This document shows, piece by piece, positions 32,579 to 42,780 of a stretch of 64,000 nt of DNA (its first letter is position 1; each line of letters starts with the position of its first letter). The stretch covers positions 806,001-870,000 of the forward strand of contig JANTUC010000013.1 in the NCBI GenBank assembly GCA_026873275.1, read 5' to 3'. A program made the position numbers and the translations under genes. The notes beneath the pieces are model-generated. The model was not told where the DNA came from. It saw only the letters and a list, made by a program, of their open reading frames with translations, and did no database searches. This DNA comes from Pseudopithomyces maydicus (Eukaryota; Ascomycota; Dothideomycetes; Pleosporales; Didymosphaeriaceae).

Positions 32579-34395
32579 ATGGCACAAACGGGCATGCACA
32601 ACCTTCAGACCCTTATTAAAAGGTGAGTGCGGCTCCATCTGCCCTCCGCCATGTGCCCCGCCCACTCGCACACATGGTTGAGAGATCGGAGAAGCACATC
32701 CTCGGCCGCTCTGGCCCCGTGCCGTTGCCTGGAGACAGACTGACCGTTGCCCTCACCAGGCTCGAAGCTGCGACCAGTCGCCTCGAGGACATCGCATCCA
32801 CCTCGGCCGGCTTCGATGCCAACCCACCCAACGGCGCCTCCGCCCCGCCCGCTGCTGCAGCCGGCGCCGCAACCACCGCTTCGCCGCCCGTGAAAGCTGC
32901 CGAGAGCCTGCCTGCTTCGGTTGAAGCTTTCGATGCCATCATCAACACGGACCTGAAGCCATGGCTGGAGCTGAGCAGCAAGCTGGGCAACGTCATCGAC
33001 GGCCAGGCGAAAGCTGTGCAGCAGGCATTTACTGCGCAGAGAGACTTCCTCTTCATCGCGGCCAAGGCGAAGAAGCCGGATATCTCCACCAACACAGAGA
33101 TTCTCAAGGACCTGCAGGCCGCCATTGGCGAGGTTGACGAGATCCGCCAGAACAACCGGGAGCGCTCGCTGCAGCAGCCGCTGACCATGGTCGCCGACAG
33201 CGCCTGGGCATTGGGCTGGGTGACGGTTGAGGGAAGCCCCAAGCCGCACGAGTACCTGAACGAGCTCTTTGGCGGCGCTCAGATGGCTGGCAACAAGGTT
33301 CTTACCGAGTTCAAGGACAAGTAAGCAGCCGTCTACCATCAACACCACCGGTAGCTAATCCATGCAGCCCGGACAAGACCAACGTCGAATGGGTCCGCGC
33401 ATACTACAAGCTCTTCAAGTCGCTGTCAGAGTACGTCAAGAAGTACCATACGTCCGGTGTTGCTTGGAACAAGGATGGCATCGAGGCAAAGGAAGCAGCT
33501 CAGCAAGTGAAGAACGGCTCAACAGCAGCGGCCGCCAACATTCCACCACCGCCACCTCCTCCTCCAGCTGGGGGTGTCCCACCACCTCCAGGTCCTCCGC
33601 CGCCGCCAGGCCCGCCGCCACCAGGTGGTCTGCCCCCTGCGCCAACGAAGAAAGCGGCTCCCGACATGGGTGCCGTGTTTGACGACCTGAACAGGGGCGA
33701 GGCAGTTACCAAGGGCCTAAAGAAGGTCGACCAAAGTCAGATGACCCACAAAAACCCCTCGCTTCGAGCACAAGCACCTGTGCCCTCTCGCAGTGACAGT
33801 AACGGGTCATTGAGAAGCAAGAGTCCTGCGCCGCCGGGCAAGAAGCCCAAGCCCGAATCGATGCGGACTAAGAAGCCGCCGAAGAAGGAGCTTGATGGCA
33901 ACAAGTGGATAGTGGTAAGTTCAAAACGTAATATTAATCATATCGGTACTGACCCCTTCTCAGGAACATTTCGACAGCCCTAGCGAAATGCTCGAGATCA
34001 ACGCCGAAATCAACCATTCTATTCTTATTTCACGATGCAAGAACACTACCATACGCATTAACGGAAAGGCCAATGCTCTCTCTATGGACAACTGCGAAAA
34101 GACATCCATCATCATCGACTCTATGGTGAGCTCGATCGATGTTATCAAGTGCCCCCGATTCGCCCTCCAGGTCGTTGGCACGCTACCCACATTGCTCCTC
34201 GACCAGGTCGATGGTGCCACTGTATACCTTGGCAAAGACTCTACGAACACCGAAATTCTCTCCAGCAAATCCTCGAGTGTCAACATCAATTTACCTGTCG
34301 ATGATGATTATGTGGAGAACCCCGTGCCTGAGCAAATACGGACGTATATCAAGGATGGTAAGCTGGTGAACGAGATCGTAGAACATGCCGGATGA
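32579..34395 (+). CDS. SRV2: Adenylyl cyclase-associated protein CAP/Srv2
   Basis: 527 residues; exons 32579-32622, 32760-33320, 33368-33914 and 33964-34395. It recycles cofilin-bound ADP-actin and binds adenylyl cyclase. Domains in order: N-terminal cyclase-binding coiled region (LEAATSRLEDIAS); helical folded domain about residues 90-270 (AFDAIINTDLKPWLELSSKLG, AWALGWVTVEGSPKPHEYLNEL); polyproline region (PPPPPPPPAGGVPPPPGPPP); WH2-like LRAQAP region; C-terminal CARP beta-helix (ILISRCKNTTIRINGKANALSMDNCEKTSI). All splice sites are GT-AG, and phases agree. It is divergent from the Mak32-like gene with 361 bp between starts. Confidence 0.95.
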
Positions 34396-34658
34396 AATGT
34401 TCTGGTTTAGCATTTGTAAGATGATATGGCTTGAGATGAGTTGTGTTTGTATTGAATCTAAAGCATGTTGCATTGGGTGGAGTCTGACGCGCTATGCTGT
34501 CTTGGTGCGGCCGGCAGTCGGTCTGTCTGCTCGAGTGCGAGCGAACATTTTGCTTAATTGTGCGACGTATGATCCTCTTGCTATAATTTCCATTATTTAT
34601 ACGAATTTAGGCCGCCCATTTCCCAGAACATCATTTGTGCAGGCTTCTAGTCTGGTAT

Positions 34659-36335
34659 TCATTTGCTGAACCACGACGCAATACCTCTATTGTTTCCTTC
34701 CCTCCTTGTCTTCTCCCCGTGAAGTCGCTTCCGCTCCAAGATCGCCATCAACATAGCCCGATCTCGCTCCTCCAATTCGGCCTTATCCATCAAACCTTTG
34801 CCCCCATCAGGATCCTCATCCCCCATATGCGACATTTCACCATCGAGCTCGACCACTCCCAGCTTTCCGCAAAATCTCAGGATCTTGGCATCCAGCCATG
34901 CCCGGTGCGCAAGTCCAGTCGCCCACTTCTCAGGCAAATACCCGTGTCCCAGAAACGCACCTAGCAGCGCGCCCGCTACCGCACCATTTGTATCAGCATC
35001 ACCACCCTCCATGATCAAGCTGGTTACGAGTCCCTCGAATAGCGTCTGCGAAGGCATTCTCGAGGCTTCAACTTCCCACATGGCCTGGCGCAGACACAGA
35101 ATCGCTGAACCAAGACACTTGTACACGTACCCCATCTTCTGGCGATCATCCAGCTCGAGAGCCGAGAACGACGATGCGTACACGTGGCGATCGAATTCCT
35201 CGCGGTCCAGACGCTGTGCCATATCATTGGGCGTAATCTCCATATGAGTGACATCCGGGAGTTCTGGATTCAAGAGGGAGTCCGTGGTGAGAACGTGGTG
35301 GTAGGCGCGCTCGATGGCGGCGTCTAGATCCGAGGGGGAGAGGATGGTGCCGAGGAGGAGGCCTCGCAAGAGAGACACGACGATGCAGACGGATACGGTG
35401 CAGCGGGGGTCCGCGTGGGTGGTTTGGCTGACTTTTGTGGCGAGGGCCCAGGTTTGGGGCTCGGTGAGAGTGAGACCGAGGAGGCCGATCGGGTGGGTTC
35501 GCATTAGGCTGCCGTTGGGAGCGGCGTTTCTAGGGGGTGGGAGGTTAGTTAGGCTGTACAGGATAGTCTGCGGGGTGTAAATCGATCTTGTATATCCAGC
35601 CTTGGTCACTACGAGGTATATGTCTTCTCTCTTTGTCTTCCCGCTTGTTTCATTAAACATATATTTGAACGTACCGGGAGGATTTGATCCAAGCTGCGAT
35701 AGCTGTAGCAGACGGATCATTCAGATATGAAGGTGAAGTGACAACTGATCCGACAAGTGCGCCGATGCCACAAGGCGGACGATTCAATGCTCGAAGACCT
35801 TGCTCGACCCATATCTGAAGACGGAGGGCGAAGTCTTGGGGCAAGCGGTCGATATTCGATGCATTCTGGATGTACGAGAGGAGGATTAAGAGAGCTTGGT
35901 CAGTATCATCGGTCCAGGCGCAAGGCTCGAAACGTACTGTATTGATTAGTTCGATGATCTTCTAAGGCTTTTCCCATTGGGTGACTTACAGCGGTGCGAA
36001 TCGGCATAGTACTCTGAAACCGGGGCCACCAAGCTGAAGTTCCTTGATGGGTAGACTGATGCGCAAGCGGTAGCAGGAAGAAACTCAGTGTAGAGTCCGA
36101 TCGCGTCTCCCAAGGCGGAACCAATTATGCATCCACGAATCTTGTCAAGTACGGTCGCTCTGACAAAAGGGTGCGTGTTCAGGAAATCCAGTGGAGTGCC
36201 TGTGTTGCTTAGATGTTTGTCTATCTCCTTCGATGGGGATTATGTACCATCAGGATCATCATTTCCTTTGGTTATTCCTTCGCCGATGGAATCCTTGTCT
36301 TCAATGGGCGATTCCACGTGTACGAAATCATCCAT
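34659..36335 (-). CDS. ADP-ribosylglycohydrolase (DraG family)
   Basis: 476 residues in four exons (36248-36335, 35990-36199, 35675-35936, 34659-35529). The fragments join in phase across three introns. It would remove ADP-ribose from proteins or nucleic acid, using two Mg ions. Family motifs are present in order: IRGCIIGSALGDAIGLYTEF; the metal-binding TDDTDQALLILL; NGSLMRTHPIGLLG; and the second metal motif GGDADTNGAVAGALLGAFLG. The N-terminal 30 residues are acidic and variable. The target is unknown. It lies convergent with CAP at the edge of the housekeeping block, next to the accessory region. Confidence 0.9.
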
Positions 36336-37351
36336 GCTGGCTAGTGCATAAAATAAGGTCACGAGTATCTCCGGCTGCTTATTGGTAAGATCGAGTCCAG
36401 CGCGTACGGTAGGTACCAGTCCAATTCCAGACAGTCGCGTCCCAGGACTTATTAATCGATTCCTCCTATTGAGCTTCCAATCTTTCTAGTTATAATCACA
36501 GTATGTTTGGCGATGCAACTAGCAATGCAGCAATTTGCCCTTCATGTATTTGATAGAGACCGTCAATTGAATTTTGTGGTGTTTCTGATGTGCTCAATAG
36601 CCCGCGAAATCAGTTTCTCGTATAGTAAATTGGTGCCTGATTTTTACTTTAGAAACACCGTGGCCACTGATTTAGTCCATCACCGTGGTGGCAGTGTACG
36701 CGAGGCATCGCTTGCTGATAGTCTACATAGAATTGTCTATGAATATCTGTTGATCAATTATGGACACATATTCGTTGATGAATTTGCCATGAGGGTACCT
36801 CAGCATCTGAGTAAAAGCTCCGAAGAAGAGCCGATTAGATCTCGTATTTTGTCTTGTTCTTTTCTGACACGCGTAATTCAGAGTACGAGCAACCTCAAGC
36901 TTGACGTCAACCTGAACAACAAAAGTGCATCTCTACTGGCGAACCACCACTTCATAAAACATCTGTGATCTTTCAGTTTCTACGCTGCATCATCTAACTA
37001 TTGTTAAGTTATCCCCAAAAGTCCGCCGAAGGTGACGCGTCCATTCCAACAGGCAGCCATCGAAAGCAACGCCACACCATATGGCGTCCGGACAAGGATC
37101 ATCCAGTAGGCCAGTCACCAGGATGTAACGTGCTCAAAACATTCACTTCAATATGCAATGCACAAAACCGAATGTAGCTCAAACACTCTCAATATATTGG
37201 CAAGCCCCCCATATACTACATACTTATCTATCGCTCAGGTACAAACATCTCAATAATAACACAAGAAAAATCGAACCTCATTGCATCCACCAGGGCGCAA
37301 TCTGCTTACCTAGAACCTCGTCCGAAGACATTATCGCTCGGTTCCAGTATG
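36336..37351. other. 1-kb AT-rich region upstream of the accessory locus
   Basis: A 153-codon frame at 36507-36968 is open but opens with TTG and has no recognised domain. The rest is non-coding in appearance. It may hold the promoter of the glycohydrolase gene and the terminator of the repeat precursor. Confidence 0.4.
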
Positions 37352-38424
37352 TCAAAGCAAGATTACTGATTTAGTTTCCCCCTTGTTCTTGCGGCCTGCG
37401 TGGTGAGGAGTACGCTTGTTGTTCTTGCGTCCGCCGCGGCCCTTGTGGTGAGGAGCACGCTTGTTGTTCTTGCGTCCGCCGCGGCCCTTGTGGTGGGGAG
37501 CACGGGTCTCAAGGTCAAGCTCGTCATCGTCCTCCTCGTCGGCCTCCTCGGTTTCACGGCGGTTGTTCTTGCGTCCACCGCGGCCCTTGTGGTGGGGAGC
37601 GCGAGTCTCAAGGTCAAGTTCGTCATCAGCCTCCTCGTCGTCAGCCTCATCGTCAACCTCCTCGACGTCACGGCGGTTGTTCTTGCGTCCACCACGGCCC
37701 TTGTGGTGAGGAGCGCGGGTCTCAAGGTCAAGCTCGTCGTCCTCGTCATCATCGACCTCGGCATCGACATCCTCGGCCTCGCGACGGTTGTTCTTGCGGC
37801 CACCACGGCCCTTGTGGTGGGGAGCACGGGTCTCAAGATCAACCTCATCGTCGTCGACCTCGTCATCGTCGACCTCCTCGGCGTCACGCTTGTTGTTCTT
37901 GCGTCCGCCACGGCCCTTGTGGTGGGGGGCACGAGTCTCAAGGTCGAGCTCGTCATCCTCGTCGTCATCAACTTCGTCCTCGCGACGGTTGTTCTTGCGG
38001 CCACCACGGCCCTTGTGGTGGGGGTCACGAGCCTCGACCTCAAGCTCGCGGCGGTTGTTCTTGCGACCACCGCGGCCCTTGTGGTGAGGGTCACGAACCT
38101 CAACCTCAAGTTCACGGCGGTTGTTCTTGCGACCACCACGACCCTTGTCTGTATATTGATTAGTAAATGCAACGTGGTAAGCAGTAAGGTACACTAACGG
38201 TGAGGGTCCCTGGCCTCAACCTCAACCTCCTCTACATCGCGGCGGTTGTTCTTACGTCCACCGCGACCCTTGTGGTGAGGATCCCTGGCGTCGATGGCGA
38301 TGTCGGAAACAGCTCCGGTAACAACATTACGGGCAGCAATGGCAGCCTCGCTCCTGGGAGCGTCGTGGGTAACGACATAGGCGCTAGTAGCTCCAAGAAG
38401 GAGGGCGATGGCAGTGAATCTCAT
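37352..38424 (-). CDS. Secreted Kex2-processed repeat precursor, candidate RiPP/antimicrobial peptide precursor
   Basis: 340 residues; exon 1 38199-38424 and exon 2 37352-38148 (50-nt intron, GTTAGT...TATACAG, splitting a His codon inside copy 2). The signal peptide is MRFTAIALLLGATSA, followed by a short pro-region. Then ten perfect copies of PHHKGRGGRKNN follow, each preceded by R-D or R-A. Copies 1-8 are followed by RR or KR and a spacer; copies 9 and 10 are joined directly by KR. The eleventh copy is degenerate (TPHHAGRKNKG). Spacers after copies 1-3 are short; later ones are long and acidic (runs of D/E such as DDDEDDELDLETR). Kex2 cleavage should release many identical basic peptides. 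The layout matches KEP and dikaritin precursors. It is not an alpha-pheromone type. A UstYa-family gene lies divergently upstream. A C5 run at 37378-37382 makes the last few residues uncertain. Confidence 0.88.
37385..38286 (-). repeat. Coding minisatellite of the peptide precursor
   Basis: Eleven tandem units of variable length. Core-encoding DNA differs between units mainly at third codon positions (GGC/GGT/GGA and CGC/CGT exchanges), while the peptide core is unchanged in ten units. Spacers differ in length and sequence but keep acidic content. Confidence 0.9.
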
Positions 38425-39580
38425 GATGAAAGAAGTAAAGCGTTTGTAAAGGATCGTCTAGCGAAAGAAGGCAAAGTGGTCCAGCCGAATGAAGCAAATG
38501 AGGGGATGAGAGTGAATGAGCAAATTCGAGTACGTTCAACGCCTACTGATGTGGCCTGATGGGCTGAGACGATTGATTTATAGCTGGCGACCCCTCTCTG
38601 CAATGCGTAGCTGGTCAAGGCCTTGGCTCCTGAGACACGATGCATTGAGACCTGCCATCAAGCGGGCACCACGGAGAACGCCCACTTCCAGCCTGGATCC
38701 CGTGGAAGACAGGGCTGTTCCATCTGGCACCGGAGACAGCACGCACCCCAGATGGATCTCGCAACACTGGACGTTGTGTTTCTGGTGTCGGTCGCTAAAG
38801 GGTGCAATTGGCCGGGTATGTTTCTCTCTCGTCGTCAAAGACGGTACAAGCGGCACGTAATTCAGCAGCAGGATTCGAAGAACTGCCTTCAACCTATGGC
38901 TATGACCAGGCGCTGGCAATGTTCGTAGTGTTAGATCGTCCATCCTGGCCCGCAAGACCCATGCACTCAAACAAAGCTTGTCCGCGATGCGCGGCGCTGA
39001 TTCGCCCCAGGCTTCGCATGCAAAATGCCGCCGTAGCAAATGGAGGCAATGGAGGCTGTTATGGAAAGGCTTGTCACCTCTACAGTGTCAGGTTGGATGT
39101 TACAAGTCCGCGTGCACGATCGCCAAGATCAAACAGTGGTGCGGACTGCTAAGACTCAAGGCCTCCTTTAGCGCCCATCTTCAAACAGCCTCGCTTCGAG
39201 GCCCAACCACAGCCCTTCACGCTGCTCGTGGCGCTGCCATGAAAGGCTTGTATGCGGCTCGCCTTGCCTTGCAAAGCTTAGCCTGCGTATTGTTGCCTCG
39301 GAAGGGTTCTCCTGTCTGCATCGTGGTGACAGCCAACACTTCACGGAGCGGTTCCGCGTGAGGGTTAGGTTACGCGACCCGTCTTACCGTCTGAGGATAT
39401 CGCCTCAGCTCCTGGCCCTTTTCTATGCTTTGCTCTTTGTGCCTGACTTCCTCATCCCGCATTCTCTCTCCTCCGCGTTGAACGCATTTCCCCGTTTCCT
39501 TCGTTATTTCGCTGGCCGAATCTAGTAAAACTTGTTTATACTACATCTAATACTCCTTTAATCAACCCGGACTTCACGAA
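38425..39580. promoter_or_regulatory. Divergent intergenic region between peptide precursor and UstYa-family gene
   Basis: The two genes are transcribed away from each other, with 1,156 bp between start codons. This space must contain both promoters and could allow co-regulation. Frames within it carry no recognised domain. No specific operator was identified. Confidence 0.5.
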
Positions 39581-40537
39581 ATGCAGCCCAACACCGCCAG
39601 AATGGAGAAGCAGCCCCAGAACGACGCCGACTATGATGACTTCAAGCAAGAGGACGAGACGACGTCGTTCCTCAACGGAGGCCAGATCAAGGAGACGGCG
39701 CGGAGGAAGGGCATGACCTACCTCCTTTTGGCCAACCTCTTTATCTTTACCATGTCCCTCCTGACACTGGTCTGCGCCGTCTACTCGCAAAGGTCACAGT
39801 CTGTTTACGCCGCCGCGAGATTAATGGACGAATTCGGTGTCTTCTGTATGTTCCTCGACACTCCCCTATCCAACATGTACTGATAAGATACAGCTCCGGC
39901 TGAACATGTCGTCGAATACAAAGAGGTTGAATTCAAGCTCCCCAGCCCTGTCAATTCATCCAAGTTTGTGGGCGTATCTCCGGAGGTCAACAATGCATGG
40001 TTAGACATTGCATACGGTTAGTACAACTGTCCTTGGCTTATTCTTTGTGGATCTCATAGCTAATTATAATGCAGTCCCTGATCAAATGGTCTCTGAGCAG
40101 GACTTTCCCAGACTCAAGAAGCCCATGGACTCCCTCAAAGTATCCGACCCAAAGACAGGCGAGACCGGATATCGCGTTGGCCTCGAAGTCTTCCATCAAC
40201 TTCAATGCCTCAACCTCCTGCGCATGGCTACTTACCCGGAGCACTACACGAAGCTGCAGTCAGACGAGACCAGCAAGCCGGAGGAGGTGCGAGCCTACTT
40301 GGGTAAGCTTTGACACTTGACATATTTGATGAGACACTAGACACTGACGTTGAACCAGACCACTGTGTCGAGATCCTACGCACTAAGTTGATGTGCGCCG
40401 CTGATGTTAGTGTTTTCACATACCAAGCCGCGTCAGACAAGCGCCAGCCGTTGCCTGATTACGAGTCGAACCATGTCTGCCGAAACTTCGACAAGATCAA
40501 ACAGTGGGCGACTGAAAATGCGATGCCAGCCTTGTAA
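39581..40537 (+). CDS. UstYa-family (DUF3328) oxidase-like membrane protein
   Basis: 264 residues; exons 39581-39845, 39894-40016, 40075-40302 and 40359-40537, all GT-AG and in phase. An N-terminal cytosolic segment precedes one membrane helix (TYLLLANLFIFTMSLLTLVCAVYS), then a lumenal domain. Family landmarks are clear: VFHQLQCLNLLRMATYPEHY, then LDHCVEILRTKLMCAADVSVFTY, and NHVCRNFDKIKQWATEN at the C-terminus. UstYa proteins oxidise and cyclise Kex2-released core peptides in ustiloxin, phomopsin and related pathways, and also act in other pathways. Both HxxHC motifs lack one His: HQLQC instead of HQLHC, and YLDHC where HxDHC is usual. Its divergent pairing with the repeat precursor suggests a joint pathway (inference). 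Confidence 0.87.
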
Positions 40538-41242
40538 TCACCCAAGGCTCGCGAGCTTGGCGTTTAACATGGTCGATGGAAGGGGGAGGAGGGCTAACCA
40601 ACCCTATGCCGCGGTGGAACGGCTAACATTTTGATACCCAATAACTTTTCTTTAACAATATGTGGAGCATTTCTTTCCTCATTGCCTCTGTCGTGACACC
40701 CATATGCCACACCGAATACATGCTTGCGCAATCCCATACTGATTCCGATGTTCCAGAAATCCATATTTCGTTTACATTTAACGTTTCCTGATCCGCGATT
40801 GACGTGAGCCAAGACGTTTCGGTATACTACTTGGCACTTAGGTGGCAGGTTTCACGTGTGGCGTGTAGAGAAACAACCCGAGACCCTGGAGTCCGACATT
40901 CCAAAGAGTTCATACGCACGGATGCGATTATAGTTCGGATGCGCTCTTCGCCGGCTTGTCATATCTACCCCAGTGGTGTGAAGAAATTTACAAAACATCC
41001 TATGTGGTTCTGTTGAAACATGTCAATTGGTGGATACTTGGTATAAGTGGTGAGTCAACGGTGGTAGGAAATGGGCCATGGCATGTCTCAATCGAAAGAG
41101 TAAACTGTCATGCAAGTGTGCACGGATATGTGGTAATAGGAAATATTTTTATTTCCGTCGCCTGTCATGCCAAGTATCAAAAAAGAAAGACATGCCAGAA
41201 CTAGCTCCGACCGTTTCGTTCTCTCTCGCCTTTGTCAAGTCA
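40538..41242. other. Convergent intergenic region
   Basis: Holds the 3' flanks of the UstYa-family gene and of the small secreted protein. No gene was recognised. Confidence 0.45.
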
Positions 41243-41677
41243 TCAACACTGCAAGAGTCAGCGATGGTTATTCCTCACTACTTGATTGCGAAAGTAAGAA
41301 CTCAAAGAACTTACAGTAAGCGTCGGTGATGCGCAACCACCTTGTGCCTGATAATAGCATGCGACATCCAAGAAATATTTGTATTGGCACAACTAAACCA
41401 ACGTATCAGTCTACAGCGTTCTATCTACCTTGATTGTGCCTTCTATGTTGCATTTACTTCCACCACTCACCTCCTTCGAGTTCATTTGTCCGGCTGGTAT
41501 GATGGGCTTCTTGCAATTGCACGCCAACTTGAACGTAGGCGTAGGCTCCTTGTGATGGTTATGGTGGCGCGTTTTTGTCGCAGCTGCCGATGATGATGAA
41601 GCAGCGGCTGCATTCTCGGCAAATGGAAATGGCGAGGCCGCGATGGCTGTCACGAAAAGGAGGAGTGCGAAGCGCAT
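41243..41677 (-). CDS. Small secreted protein with Ala/Ser and His-rich linker
   Basis: Best model is 81 residues in three exons (41471-41677, 41315-41347, 41243-41248). The signal peptide is MRFALLLFVTAIAASPFPF. A low-complexity Ala/Ser stretch and a basic His-rich stretch (KTRHHNHHKEP) follow, then a Cys segment (FKLACNCKKPIIPAGQMNSKE). Splicing at the canonical GTGAGT donor leads to AQGGCASPTLT and a final Cys, giving four cysteines in the short mature domain. If unspliced, the frame instead ends at 41411 with one fewer Cys. The small last exon (one Cys plus stop) is the weakest part. The function is unknown. Proximity to the peptide-precursor/UstYa pair may be chance or part of an accessory island. 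Confidence 0.5.
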
Positions 41678-42780
41678 CGTGGACTCTGTTGGTGGTTATG
41701 GTACACTCGCTGGTGAGTTGACGACAGAGAGACGAGGCTGGGACGATTCGGCCTAAAGAACGAGAAGTCAACCGGCGGGCAGTACTTGAAAGGCACTCGC
41801 TATGTAAGAATTCGCCTCATCTCGGCACTGAATTGCCATATGGCGCACTAGATGTCCTCCCGCAGGGAAGCGGCATGCCAGCTTCATAGGTGCAGGCTTC
41901 TCGAACGAAAAAGGCGCAAGTCTGCGCAACCTATGTGCGCGGCCCAATATATATCAATGTAGTCCCATATGAGAAGCCAGGATCTCGGGTGCAAATATAC
42001 GGCCGGGTAAACAGCTATGTTTTCCAGATTGGGTGCGGACGAAGGGTCTTCAGTGCCTCATTGGCTTCGCCTACTTCCGGCATGCATTTGCGATGCACAG
42101 GAACATCGTAAAATCCTCAACCCGAGACAGCGAATACGGTATTCTGGACACTCGAACTGGCGGTGGCGCGCTGTAGCTAAATGGCGATATTCGGCGCGAT
42201 GTACAATGTTGGTCCAAAAATACGTAACCAACCCCAGTGCACCTGTGGGCCTCAGACAATTCCCTCGGTACATCAAATGCAAGGATGTGCTTGATCTAGC
42301 GGGGAAATACCCGAGTGTGGGGAAGATTTTCAAAGCCAGGCTCCTGGATTGAAAAAACTCGACTTTAAAACCTGTCTCATGCCTTGTTTTACATTACTTT
42401 ATACCCGGGATCAAGGGTATGCTGCGTCAGGGCATCAATCGACATGGTCGACCGATCAATCAACCTCCAATGTTGTGAAAGAGCTGAGTATGGGTCATCA
42501 TGACGATGATTCAAACACTGAAAGGTCATAAACGCCAACATCAGAGTGAGCGCTGACCCAAATAAACACCTTTTGTCTCATATCATAGAGAGTCAATTCC
42601 AATTTACCAAATCGACGCACATTCTGATGACTTTTCGTGGCCCCAGGATCATGAATATGGCTGCCTAAAATAACCGACGGATGTCAGAAAGATAAGTACA
42701 CCTCAACCATCTTCTATGTCCGCTCTCAACTTAATTTGTTTTCAATCAATTTCCCTTTCTTTTTGTTCAGTTACCTCGTC
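41678..42780. other. 1.1-kb gene-poor region
   Basis: Short frames only (for example 42017-42352), none with a recognised domain. It includes the probable promoters of the flanking divergent genes. Confidence 0.45.

Noticed and set aside
36507..36968. 153-codon plus-strand ORF
   Set aside because: Opens with a non-ATG codon in AT-rich DNA, with no domain, signal peptide or splice context.
37385..38286. ATCUN-type copper site (X-X-His) at the released N-terminus
   Set aside because: Position 2 is always Pro, which lacks the amide needed for ATCUN coordination.
37385..38286. CRISPR-like array
   Set aside because: Repeats are in frame, coding and of unequal spacing, in a eukaryotic secreted-protein gene.
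37352..38424. Alpha-type mating pheromone precursor
   Set aside because: The signal peptide, KR sites and repeats fit, but filamentous-ascomycete alpha pheromones are short Trp/Cys/Gly-Gln peptides. This core has no Trp or Cys.
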